Positions 1 through 10,662 of a stretch of 55,310 nt of DNA are shown here, piece after piece (positions within the stretch are counted from its first letter, which is position 1; every line of letters starts with the position of its first letter). A program made the position numbers and the translations under genes. The notes under the pieces were generated by a model. It worked only from the letters and a program-made list of their open reading frames with translations. It was not told the origin of the DNA and did no database searches. The stretch comes from Zygnema cylindricum (taxonomy: Eukaryota > Streptophyta > Zygnematophyceae > Zygnematales > Zygnemataceae). The stretch spans positions 1 through 55,310 of the forward strand of contig JBBHKE010003072.1 of the NCBI GenBank assembly GCA_037447655.1, given 5' to 3'.

Positions 1-2173
1 GAGTTTTCGAAGCAAACGCTCCTTCTGTCCAGTGTCTGGCGACTCTCCTCAACTGTCCTCAGCAGGAGACTAGCTAAAAACTGGACGTATAAAATTTTAA
101 CGCTTGGAATGGTCTCGTGCGATCCAGAATAGAAACCCTACATGTGGCATACGCCACGCGCCTTCGAACAGGCGGGAATAAAATCCTAAGGAAAACCACG
201 AGACAAAGAATGTGCAGTGACGCCTCCTCCACCATCCATTGACATCCCGTAATTTGAGGCTCCACGATGAAACACGAACGACAAAACAGCGATAAAAAGG
301 ACAAAATACGAATGTACAAATTGTACATTCACGTAATTTAATTTTGCGACTGGCTGTACGGAGACGAATTCAGATATTGTGCTTTTGGAATATTTGACAT
401 GCTCGCCGTCAGAACATGAACCTACGTGCATCCAATCGAAAGAAAGAACATACGCGATAGATTCTTTGCTGACACGACCTGATGGAGAAGTGAACGAAAT
501 ATTACTGCCAGTAAACGTATCCGTACGATTACTGACGGCGCCTGATGGAGGTTCACCCTGAGACGTAAATCGATAAACTTTTTATGTCGAGAAAGAAAAG
601 AATTCGTTTACCTTCATCAAATTGGTCAAGTGGTCATTATGCTCACTGCGCCAAAGTCGGAAAACCTGTCAGGTTACAGAAGTACAGGACATGGTCTTAT
701 CGAGATGGACTGTACTTTTGTCCTAAAGCGATAAAAGATACCGTTTGTGACGTAGTCAGCGTTTGGGACTGGCCAGCTTGGTACCACGTGATACGAATCT
801 ATCTGCTTTTTAAAGGACCACGCGGAAATTTAACCAATGAAATCAGCAAAGTACTTACTTTCCTCCAAACGAGCCATTAATTATAATGATGTGTTTGACG
901 ACGTGGCTTCTTAAGGACCTAGCCAGACTGTCATGTCACTTCTTGTACCCCTGAGTTCGCTACCAAGAAGCATTTTTCCAAAATTAAATACAATTTTATT
1001 TTCTGTAAAAATGCCAACCACCAATCATTTCATCCGCGATAATTGAAGTACAAGTACAGTACAGTACTGAAATGTACTTTAGCCTTACCTTGGATGTTTA
1101 ACCTGATTACCTTGGATGTTTAACCTGATTACCTTGGATGTTTAACCTGATATCTATGAAAGTTGTACATGGCAAAATATCTATACGATATACCTGTGCT
1201 TACAGGCTCCACTACTGCAGCTCACGTTGTCGAGAGTTGTCAGATTCTTTACCAGCTGGTCAACCGGTTTAGAACGTGGGATACGTCGCAATGGCTGAAA
1301 TGTATAGAAATATGTGTTGCCGTCGATGTTTATTTCAAGAGCCCAGATCTACCCTACATTGGTGTAAATCTAAAAAAACGTTTTGGTCAATCTAAATTCT
1401 GAAAGTTTAAACCTTTGAATTGCATGCCAAAGAATGTTTGACACGTGCGAGTTACAACCCATCCTCGCTGACCGCTTCGGAAGTAGAAGCGCCGTGGGCT
1501 CGTAGCCGTAAAATCGGACAAAAAGTAAAAAAGTACAGAATTATAATACAAAAGTGGAATATAAACTTAGCGTAAACCGGAAAACGTTTCGAGAATTATC
1601 CGTGGATTCCTGTTCGCAACTCTTCGGCCGTACATCTGACCTAAGTGTACGGCACTTACCTCCTTTGTGTCGCCTTTGAACTGGGTCTACACTACACTCT
1701 ATAATTGACCGTACAGTCGCCCTTTTATGGGACGCTCCATTTTGACTGACATTCCAAGATTTCCAGTGTAGTAGAATACTGTATTGTAGTTCAATACCAG
1801 GATATCTTGATGATTAAATTTGTTGAATTACAAGAAGGAAGTGATCAAAATTTTCACGGATGTTCTATCTAAATCTGTGGAAAAAAACACGAAAAAGGTC
1901 GTAGAAGCTTTCCGAGATGTTCTTCTTTTTGTATCTCGCATAAGGCTCACAGCCTTTTTTCAGTCTTTTTCAGTTAACAACAATGAGACTTTCTCATCCT
2001 TTCACAAACCCTGGCAAGTTTAGATTTGGTTAATATAATTGTCACCAGTCTCTATCACCACCTCCTTGCTGTTTATCCCCTTTTATCCTTTATCATTTAT
2101 CTATTTTTCCTTCTTTCCTTTTTGGTTGTTCATCTAACAATCATCTTCATATTAATCTGTCAACCGAAAGCTT
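1..2173. other. Upstream intergenic region, no recognised gene
   Basis: Several short open frames occur here (around 379-561, 584-880 and 1163-1402), but none resembles a known family and none has convincing splice partners. The sequence has scattered GTAC palindromes and a 22-bp triplicate at 1086-1151. The last 150 bases before the ATG at 2174 are pyrimidine-rich (TCTATCACCACC...TTTATCC). They could hold the 5' UTR and core promoter of the downstream gene, but no TATA box can be assigned with confidence. Confidence 0.5.
1086..1151. repeat. 22-bp tandem repeat, three copies
   Basis: The unit TACCTTGGATGTTTAACCTG plus AT occurs three times head to tail with no visible mismatch. It is a recent, small tandem duplication of no known function. 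Confidence 0.9.
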
Positions 2174-5013
2174 ATGGCATCTCCCAAACCGCCTCGTTCT
2201 CCTGCGGTTCCCAGCGGTTCGTCAAAAGCTGGTTTTCGTCGGAGCGAAAGTAGTCCTGAAATTAGGTCTTTTTCTGCCCAACCTCGGAAACTTCCTCCTC
2301 TTCCCGATGACTCTTCTGTTTCTCCTCCAACCACCACAGATACTCCTTGTAATTCTTCTGGTACCGATTCCAATCAGCAAGAATCGACAAGGGCAACCAT
2401 AGAATCGCCAAATCATGTAACTCCAGTCCAGTCTCAGCCTTTGTTAAATCTTCCGTCACCTCTTCGACCTTTTCGGAAGGAGTTTCGAAACAGTATACCT
2501 TCGGCAAGTGGTAGAAGATTTTATTCTTCTCCTTCTTCAACAATTAGCCCTTCGATACCACCACCTCCTTTGCCTGTATCTAAAATTGACAGCCCTTCCG
2601 AGCAAGAATCTACTGCGAAGGTTCGATCAAATAGTACAGATTCAGAATGTTCGGGCGCTATGGATCTCCGTAGAGGAGTACGGCGACATGGAATTGTAAA
2701 AGGTCAAGGAGGAGGAGGAGGAGTTACTAATATTAATGAATGGGTGATTCCTTTAATGGTTTTCTCTCTAGTTTGTCTTGGAGCAATGATTTCAACGTTA
2801 GTGTTTTGCTTAAACATCGTGGAGAATTATGAGGACGACAATATTGGCGTTTTCTTTCACATTTCAGATATACACTTGGATCCTTTGTATAGGTGTGACT
2901 CTCTGCTACTCAAGGTCTATGTTGGTAGATTTTGGAGGGCTTTGAATGGAGATTTGTTCGGAGAGTCTGGTATGTTTTTCAGCTACGATTGAACCATAGT
3001 CTTAAGGGCATTGGAGAGCTTGTGATAGCAATTTTGTTCATTTGGCCGTTTTTATAACTCAATTAATGATTCATAACTAAGTCTGACCTGTTAGGCTCTA
3101 CATGTGACAAAGTGTCTCATTTGTCAATTTGCAGCACGTAAATGTTAATTGTAGTCCTCCTAGCTTTAAAAAAGGCTTTTCAAATTCGTTTTTTTCCATA
3201 TTGAGCTCGCATCAAGTATTCTTGCGGTATTGGCTTTCTTGTTATGAACAAGAAGGAATGAACTTTGGACATGATTCTTCTTTGGTGCAGTAGTCAGAGG
3301 CAGAAATATTTTGTCTGAACAGATTATATATAACATTACAAATGTGTGGTTACTTGTCCACAAAAGTTTGCTGGTTAAATCTTCCAGATTTTGAAATCTG
3401 TAGTTTTGATTCATTATCTGGGCAGGTTTTGACAAACGCCCAAGAAGCAGTATTCCAATTTGCAGAGATGCATGTTTGTGGTGTTCAAAAATAATCTCTA
3501 TTAGGTTGGATGGACGTCCAGTTAAGCATAATTTTCTCAACATTTGTTTTTTAACGTTTGTTTCAGAGCAAATGCAACTCCAAAGTCTAATTGTCGAGGC
3601 TTCACAATAAACGCAAGTGAACCACTTGGGCAGTATGGTTGCGACAGGTAGTGTCTAAATCTTCTGAATTTTTGCGAAGGTTATCTTGTTTCTGATAGTG
3701 GTAGGCTTCTAAAAGTTAAATGTTGGGGAGTAGGTTTGAAAGAACCGTATATGCTGATTGTTTAGTACTCGCAGCTATGGATATCAGCAAATCTTGCTAG
3801 TTATAGGAAGCAAATAATGTACGTCGACTTGTTTTCAGAGGAGAGAAAAATAGATGAAAGGGGGTAAGAAGGGGAAGTGAGGCTTTAGTTAGCCATTGTG
3901 TTTGATCTCATAAAAGTAGCAGCTTCAATGTACTGTGCTGTATATTTTCAGAATCTTCCAAGTTAAAAGAGGTCTTAGTTATGTTTGGAGGAATAAGCTT
4001 GTTTATCTTTCCATCGACACGAAATTTTTGTGAAGGCTCTAACTTTCATTTTGTTTGTTTGTGATCAGCCCCATCCTGCTTTTAAGAACTGCTCTTCAGG
4101 AAATGGCAAAACTTTCACATGATCCGGACTTCATTCTCGTCACTGGGGACTTTGCTGCGTTTAACCTCTCGAGCAGTAATGCCACTCTTCATGTTCTTAC
4201 TCAGGTATGTTCCCAGTCAGATTTCAGACCTCTATTTATAAGTTATTGCCAGTTGTTTTCATGTAATGTGGTTTCAGTTTTACTGTCGTGTTGGCGTAAA
4301 TGAACATTATGAGAGATGTCTTGATTGTTTGAAGCTACTGGAGCTTTTTTTTATGTATTTTTCTGGTTATATTAGATTTGGTTTTAGTTTTAAGGTAATA
4401 ATGCAAGCAGTATTGACATATAGAGTAAGGATATTGGTTTGATGCAGGTGGATGTGGAGATTCAATCGGTTTTTTCTAATCCTAATAATAAAATCATTTA
4501 TGCTCTTGGTGACAGTGAATACCTTTTGTAAGTCCTCAAGAATCTGAGCTTACTTACTATTGCTTGATTTGCTTTTTTGGTTTTTCTGAAGTTGTCTGTT
4601 ATTCAATGTTTGAGTGGGAAGCAATCGGAGGAGGAGAGAGGGGTAAGAAGGGGATGGGAAGTGGCGGGACAGAGGGACAGGAGAGAGAGAGAGAGAGGGA
4701 GGGGGAGAGAGAGAGGGAGGTGGGGGTGAGATGTTGAAAGATGATCAGTTTAATGTGTTCTTATAATTTTTTTCTATCATTCATTGACAGGGATGGAGAA
4801 AACCAACGCACAGAAAATAGCCTTTGGCTGAGTCATATTGCTTCTAGATGGAATGACATGTTGAAGGAGGTAAGCAGTTTGTAACTTTTCGATTTTGCCT
4901 TTCTCCTTTTGTCCTGTTTGTGACATGTCTTGTGTGTATCTTGTCTTGTTCATCGGGTTTGTTTGCATTAGATGTGTTCGTTTTGGTATGTTTTCATTTT
5001 GCATATGTCCTCT

Positions 5014-5077
<64 letters not shown>

Positions 5078-7904
5078 CCTTCTTTTTCAGATGAAATGGA
5101 CGTGGCTCCTAGATGAAGGAAATTAGATTTGAGATTCCCCCAAATTAAAGATGTTTGATTTAAAGAATATCTTCATTTATTGTATAAGGTAACTTTGATT
5201 TTATTTTATGTTTCACAGGGCATTTACTCGAAGTTATTTGCAACAACATATGTACCAGTTATTGTTTTTTATCATGTTTACTTTTCGTATCTTATTTCTC
5301 TTGATCTGTTTTATGGCAGGCTGGACCTGATGCCTTGACAACATTTAAAAAAGGTACAGATTAATTAAAGCATGGCTTTGATTTTTCTTATATTTTGTTG
5401 TTTTCTTCTTTCAGAACCTCTTAGTGTTGACGGAGCTTTTACATGATAACGTCAGTCATTACCTTTTTTTTATTTTGCTTTTGTTTTTTATTATTGAATC
5501 TGATTAACTGAATAAACCGTTGTATTATCAGTTAAGTTGGTATTTTGTCTCTGGTTAATTTTTCATCTAGCAGGTGAACTGCAGAAACATTCCTAATGTG
5601 TTTTGTTTTTTTTTTTTGTACGTATCTGTTTGACAGGAGGCTATTTCACCGCCCTCATCGAAGCAAAAGGAAAACACAGAAAAAGTCGTGAGCCTTCCAA
5701 TATTGCAGTTATTGTTATCAACACTGTCTTGTATTCGGTAAAATTTTCCTTCCAAACCATGTGGCCCTAGTCTGAAACTGCTGACAAATTGCTCAATTGA
5801 AAATATTGGTAACTTTGAGATTTTTGTCTTTGAATTTATGTAATTTACATGCTTTTTTTTTTCTGCAGACTGATTTACCTGATTTATCCGTGTATGACAC
5901 TGATCCCGCCAGTCAATTTTTATGGTTAGAAGAGGAGTTAAAGGGAGCTCGCCATTGGGTGAGAGACCATTTTAAACTTTTAGAGTTTTTCCTTTTTGCT
6001 TTCTTGGTTATTCATTGGCACATGAAGGATAACTAGAGTACCTGTCTTTATCTGTTCAATCACTAATGTTTATTTATTTGTTTTTTAAACTGCATTTGTT
6101 CCAGAATCAAGTGGATGGAGGGAGCTAGTTATTAATCTAACCATATTGTTTAATCAAATTCATTTTTGATGTATTTACACTCGTGTACTCCTTTTTTTCC
6201 AGGGACGTAAAGTGGTTATTGCAGGCCACAGACCACCAGGCGTAGGACATTTAGGGGAGCGTCCTTTATGGCAATCAACATTTGAAGACAGATATACAAA
6301 ACTTATATTAAAATATTCAGATGTGGTTACCGGGCAACTTTTTGGGTATCTTCATAGAGACCAATTTCGATTAATGCGAACTCCTGTTACAAATTCAGTT
6401 GATTTCGGGGATGATAATCCAGCCGTAGTTGGTTCTAAACAGGAGGGACTCAATTCTGAAAGCATTTCGGACGGTGGCGATTCCACAGAAAAGACACATT
6501 TTGGATTGATATCGCTGATTTCAAAAACACAAAACGGAGAAAGTGAAATGGGAGAGAATGATGGGAGGGTTTTGGAAAAAAGCTCAAAAAGGAGTAGGTG
6601 GGCTCCATTTACTTATTCTGCAAAAAGAAAAAACGGTCTTCTACTGACCGGGTCAGAAAATGTGAGGGAAAACAAGAAGCTAGGAAGAAAATTTGCCTCC
6701 CAAGTTCCTTCTTTTGAGCTTAATCCCAAGTTTGAAGATTTACAGGGCTGGAATACTGGAGTGAAAAGTAATTTTGGAGCTACATCAAAAAATTTAGGTT
6801 CTGCGATTCTTATGGTCCCTTCTTTAAGTCCCATGTTTGATAATAGGCCTGCCTTTCGACTTTTTCGGTATGACAGACTGCATCTTTTGATTGACTATAC
6901 AGAGCACACAGCCGTTTTGGGGGTAAGTTAAGACAAGCTTTTATTTTTCCTTCCTTTTCTGGATGAAAAGGGAACATATGTCAAGTTTTGTTGCTTTTCA
7001 AATCTTAGGTCTGTGTTTTACAACACATTTCAGCAGTTTTTAAACACATGTAACTATTTCAGCAATAATTTACACAGTTTGTTCCATTTCTGTTCATTTG
7101 ATATGCTTAGTTCACTGATTTGTTCATAGATTTCTAAATGAACTCTTTTTACTAAGAACTGAACCGTAACAAATGTTTTACTGTCCAAACTGAATTTTAA
7201 GTTTACCCACAAATCACAGGGATACTCTTTCAAAAATTTAGTGACTCTCCTGAAAAGTACAAAAAGCTCTGAAAGCTGTGGCTAACTCGACAGGTGGAAA
7301 TAAGCTTTAAATTATGTCAATTCTTTTCTGAATTATTGAAGGGTTTTAATTTGTTTATGGGGCGGATACGTGCAGAATGAAAGGCCAGAACTTTGGGGTG
7401 TTCAATATGGGTCTACCTCACTTTACGGCCTTTTAGTTCTCGACTTGGAAAGCCTAAAGATTCTTTCGTCTTCTTTTTTCAATGCCTCTGGTGAGTTCAC
7501 ATTTTGTTTCATAAACTGTTTAATTATCTGTCTGACCCTTTTTCGAATAGTAATTTGATGATAATCAATCAGATAATTTTCATATGTAACATTGGCTGAT
7601 TTTTTGGGCAAATCAGACAGTAATCTGAAAGTCAGACCGCTAATGAGCCGGTATTTAGACAATAAAATCAGATAAGAAATTCATGTAAGATTTGTTTGTT
7701 TGTCTTTTTTCTTTTTTTGCAGGCAATCCTACGGAGACATTTACTGAATTTTGTCGTCTTCGGACAGCTGGAAGAATACCGAGTCCTACATCAACGATTG
7801 ATAATATAGAATGCTGTGAAGATTGTCCTCATCATATTCACTGCTCCCTCGAGTATTCAACCTATACTCAATACAAAGCTTGTGAAAGTAGAAAACTTCC
7901 GTGA
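2174..7904 (+). CDS. Membrane-anchored acid sphingomyelinase-like / endopolyphosphatase-like metallophosphoesterase
   Basis: Eleven exons can be joined in frame with GT-AG introns: 2174-2892, 3567-3647, 4069-4204, 4448-4527, 4791-4869, 5320-5353, 5637-5737, 5869-5958, 6203-6922, 7376-7490 and 7723-7904, giving about 778 residues. A Pro/Ser-rich cytosolic head (1-189) precedes one membrane segment (about 190-216, WVIPLMVFSLVCLG...). The lumenal metallophosphoesterase domain follows, so this looks like a type II protein as in fungal vacuolar endopolyphosphatase Ppn1. Family landmarks are HISDIHLDPLY (229-239), YGCDSP, ILVTGDF (about 289-295), TFKKGGYF, DPASQFLWLEEEL, VIAGHRPPG (446-453), TGQLFGYLH (483-491) and LMVPSLSP. 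Family members hydrolyse sphingomyelin, polyphosphate or nucleotides. Several metal/catalytic positions differ here (GDSE for GNHD, GYLH for GHTH), so activity is doubtful. About 140 Ser/Gly/Lys-rich residues are inserted at roughly 498-638. Substrate is unknown. Confidence 0.85.
5019..5075. repeat. (CT)n microsatellite in intron 5
   Basis: An almost pure CT run of about 57 bp lies in the intron between exons 5 and 6 of the phosphoesterase gene. It ends in CCCCCTTCTTTTTCAG, a decoy acceptor; the true acceptor is at 5318-5319. Confidence 0.95.
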
Positions 7905-9300
7905 TTCTGGACGTGAGAAGCAAGATATGGGCGGGTTTTGACTTCGCCAAGGAGATGAAGAAATTCTTTATATACATCGGGACAATGGGTTCTTACCATA
8001 TACATGAGAATTTCTCTGTCAACATTCATAAGGAGATTCGGAGAATCTATTCGAAAATCACCAAAATTTCAACCGTTCTTGTCCATTTCCTTACAGGAAA
8101 TATTGATCCAGGTCAAGCTTCTTCTTTCGTATGTGCGAGAAAGACCAATTAAAAATGCTATTATTTGGCTTGGAGGTTCGATATTTGCACCTTAATGTTT
8201 ACAGTACTGGGAATCGAATTTTCTGAGTTTATTTGTGAAAGTTTTCGAATTGAGGGCCGAAGTTTTGGAGTTTCTGGTCCTCGGTTGATTCTTCGACAGT
8301 TTGGACTAATCAGAAACTTTGGAGTAGATCGCTGTTTTTCTGAGATGGTCCTTTCAGGTGAGCAAAGAAAAGTTTTACGGTTTTTTAATGTTTTAGCAGG
8401 AATATATCTCAATCGGCACTGATTTAGATGGTCTCTGGCTTTTCTCTTTTTTCTTTTACCTTTGATGATTGGTATCGACCGATTCGATGGTCTTTGGCTC
8501 GTTTCCTTTTTTCTTTTCTTTCTCCTTCGAGGATTGATATCGGCTGATACCGTTCGACAAATTACTATTGAAATCTCGGTTTTAGTGGCAAAGTTTGTCA
8601 AGCTTCTGGCGAGAATAGAGGCAATTGGAGAGAGACTGAGCTCTTATCTCAATTGTTTTTTTTTTAAGTGGGTCTTTTGAAAAGCAAGCTAAAATCGAGA
8701 AAGTCGTTTTAAACAGGCTTTTAGGAACACCTTTTGCTTTTTTACACCTTTTTGTAGTAATTCAGAATGTCGTTATCTTGGTTTTGGCAATTGACTGAAG
8801 TCAATGATATGTATATAGAAAGAAACAACTTGCAATAAGAGGTCTTTTGTCTCACAAGACTAAACCAAGAATCAATGTGACGCTTCAACTTTTTCTGGCT
8901 CCGTCAGAAAACTGAAGACTCTTCCTGTGCTTGTTTGCGTGTGTGTTTTTAAAAAGCTTCTTATGTTTGTGACTTCGATGTAATTTGCTCCTTTTTTGTT
9001 ATTTTTTGTTGTTTGTTGTTGTTGGTTATAAAACATTTTGGAGTATGCGATAGAACAAATCAGTGACTGTATTCATGATGGTTAGCAAAGTGTCTGAAAG
9101 AAGCAGGGAAGATACACAGGAAACTCCGCACCGTTCTACAAAACACTGATAAATTTCTTAGGGTACTTAAATTTGTTGAAGATAATTTTATCAATGTTTT
9201 GCCAAATTTATCTGACCGATTTGCAGTGGTTGGTGGAGGCTGACATTATTTGGTGCTGACTAATTTTTTTTTTCTTAACCACCCGGACAATGTTAATATG
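7905..9300. other. 3' flank of the phosphoesterase gene, no gene recognised
   Basis: This stretch follows the stop codon at 7902-7904. It is T-rich and contains a direct duplication at 8427-8545. The open frames, including a Lys/Arg-rich one on the minus strand at 8161-8601, have no family similarity I recognise and lie on DNA with simple composition. It probably contains the 3' UTR and spacer to the convergent DUF212 gene. Confidence 0.5.
8427..8545. repeat. Tandem duplication of about 60 bp
   Basis: Two adjacent diverged copies start GATGGTCTCTGGC and GATGGTCTTTGGC. Both continue through T/C-rich DNA to a GATTGGTATCGACCGAT / GATTGATATCGGCTGAT-like end. Confidence 0.75.
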
Positions 9301-9843
9301 TACACCGCGCATCGTTATTAGTGTCAAAGTTTAAATAATGTGTAAGTAAATATACCGTCATTGACGCTAATTAAGAATTTGAAAATTAAAAAAAAAAAGG
9401 TTTATTCTAATTTCAGTGTTAACGCTAATTTGGAACAGCAAAAATGGAAAATTTTCTGTACGATTATATACATTATTATATGTATCCGTACAAAATATAA
9501 AAAATCGTACACCTTTGTGAAATTTATATATCCGTACATGTCAGACTTATTTACATGTCAGACCAATCCTGGTTTTTTAGCGCACGTTCCTATGCGAACG
9601 CGTCCGATTTAATTCATTTTTTGTAAAATTTTCAACTAAAAAGGTACATTTATGTACGGTCTGACATCGACCGTACACCACACTATTTACATATTAATGT
9701 ACTTTCGTTCTGTACGCTAATTTGTACGAAACCTCAATTAACGTCAAGGAAAAATTAAAATCACGTATACTATTTTTGGAAAAAAATCAAAATTTTAAGA
9801 ACCCAAATTAGTGACCTTGACACTAATAACGATGCGCGGTGTA
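9301..9843. mobile_element. TA-flanked MITE (family 1), 543 bp
   Basis: The terminal inverted repeats are TACACCGCGCATCGTTATTA at 9301 and its reverse complement ending GATGCGCGGTGTA at 9843. TA at each end is consistent with the 2-bp target duplication of Tc1/mariner-type elements. The interior is AT-rich, non-coding and itself imperfectly palindromic. A related copy, itself interrupted, lies at 42688-43755. Confidence 0.85.
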
Positions 9844-10662
9844 GCATACTGTTTCATCCTTGTATGAAACAAAGTACATAACCAAAGAATTTCACATGTC
9901 AAGTGCCTTTAGTGGCCATTTGAAATGATAGACCATAGCATACTTCTGATTCTTGCAGTATTGCAACAGTACACGTCACCCACGTGAATAATAAGTCTCA
10001 GCAACAGTAGTTTGAGAACATGTGATGGCAATGGTCGCTATCAGTGTCAAAAAGCTGGTATAACACCTATTCCATTTTAGCCCGATAAATCCACATTGGT
10101 GCTATCATCATTGACATCATATGTTGATAACTGTCACTTATGATGACAGACAAAACGACTTCAAATTCAATGAAAGCCTTGAACGAAGGAGACAAAAAAA
10201 GGGGGAAGAAAGAAGATAAAAAAAAAAGATATGCAGCTTCCCTTTGACCATTGACCAAAACGTCATTTTTTCCTCCGTAATTTGGTAACATCCAACGTCC
10301 GTCTTCTCATCTCTTTTCCGGTCATACACAAAATATTTTCACTTTTCTCTCTGAGGATTTTCGTTTTTAGTACAACCCCAGACCGTCTGCAAAAAGACAA
10401 AAGAACAGCTACCTCTCCATTTGTTTCCGGAACCCTAAAAGAATAAAGTACATACTCCTGTACCTTGCACTCCCTCCTTGTTCTCCCCTCCTTGTACTCC
10501 CTCCTCGTACTCCCTCCAAATACAAATAAGAATTTATTCACTGATTTACAAAAAGACACAAAACAAACTAAAAAAAAAGTGTACAACCGAGAACAGAACG
10601 ACAATCCCATAAACTTTCCTACACAGAGTTCAAAACGAATGTTTTTTTCTTGTCTATCTCAA
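9844..10662. other. Spacer downstream of the DUF212 gene
   Basis: No gene is recognised. On the minus strand an AATAAA polyadenylation-like signal (TTTATT on the plus strand at 10533-10538) lies about 125 bases beyond the DUF212 stop codon and may end that transcript. A short CTCCCTCCTTGTTCTCCC-type repetition (about 10469-10518) is also present. Confidence 0.4.

Noticed and set aside
584-880. 98-codon open frame upstream of the first gene
   Set aside because: No recognised domain, no splice partners and ordinary length for chance.
5091-5126. Possible exon (MKWTWLLDEGN) after the CT repeat in the phosphoesterase gene
   Set aside because: It has an acceptor but no GT donor before an in-frame stop. 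Joining 4869 directly to 5320 gives the conserved family reading (WNDMLKEAGPDALTTFKKGG).
8161-8601. 146-codon Arg/Lys-rich minus-strand frame
   Set aside because: It overlaps the 8427-8545 duplication in T-rich DNA. The basic composition follows from TTTCTT-type sequence, and no family similarity is recognised.
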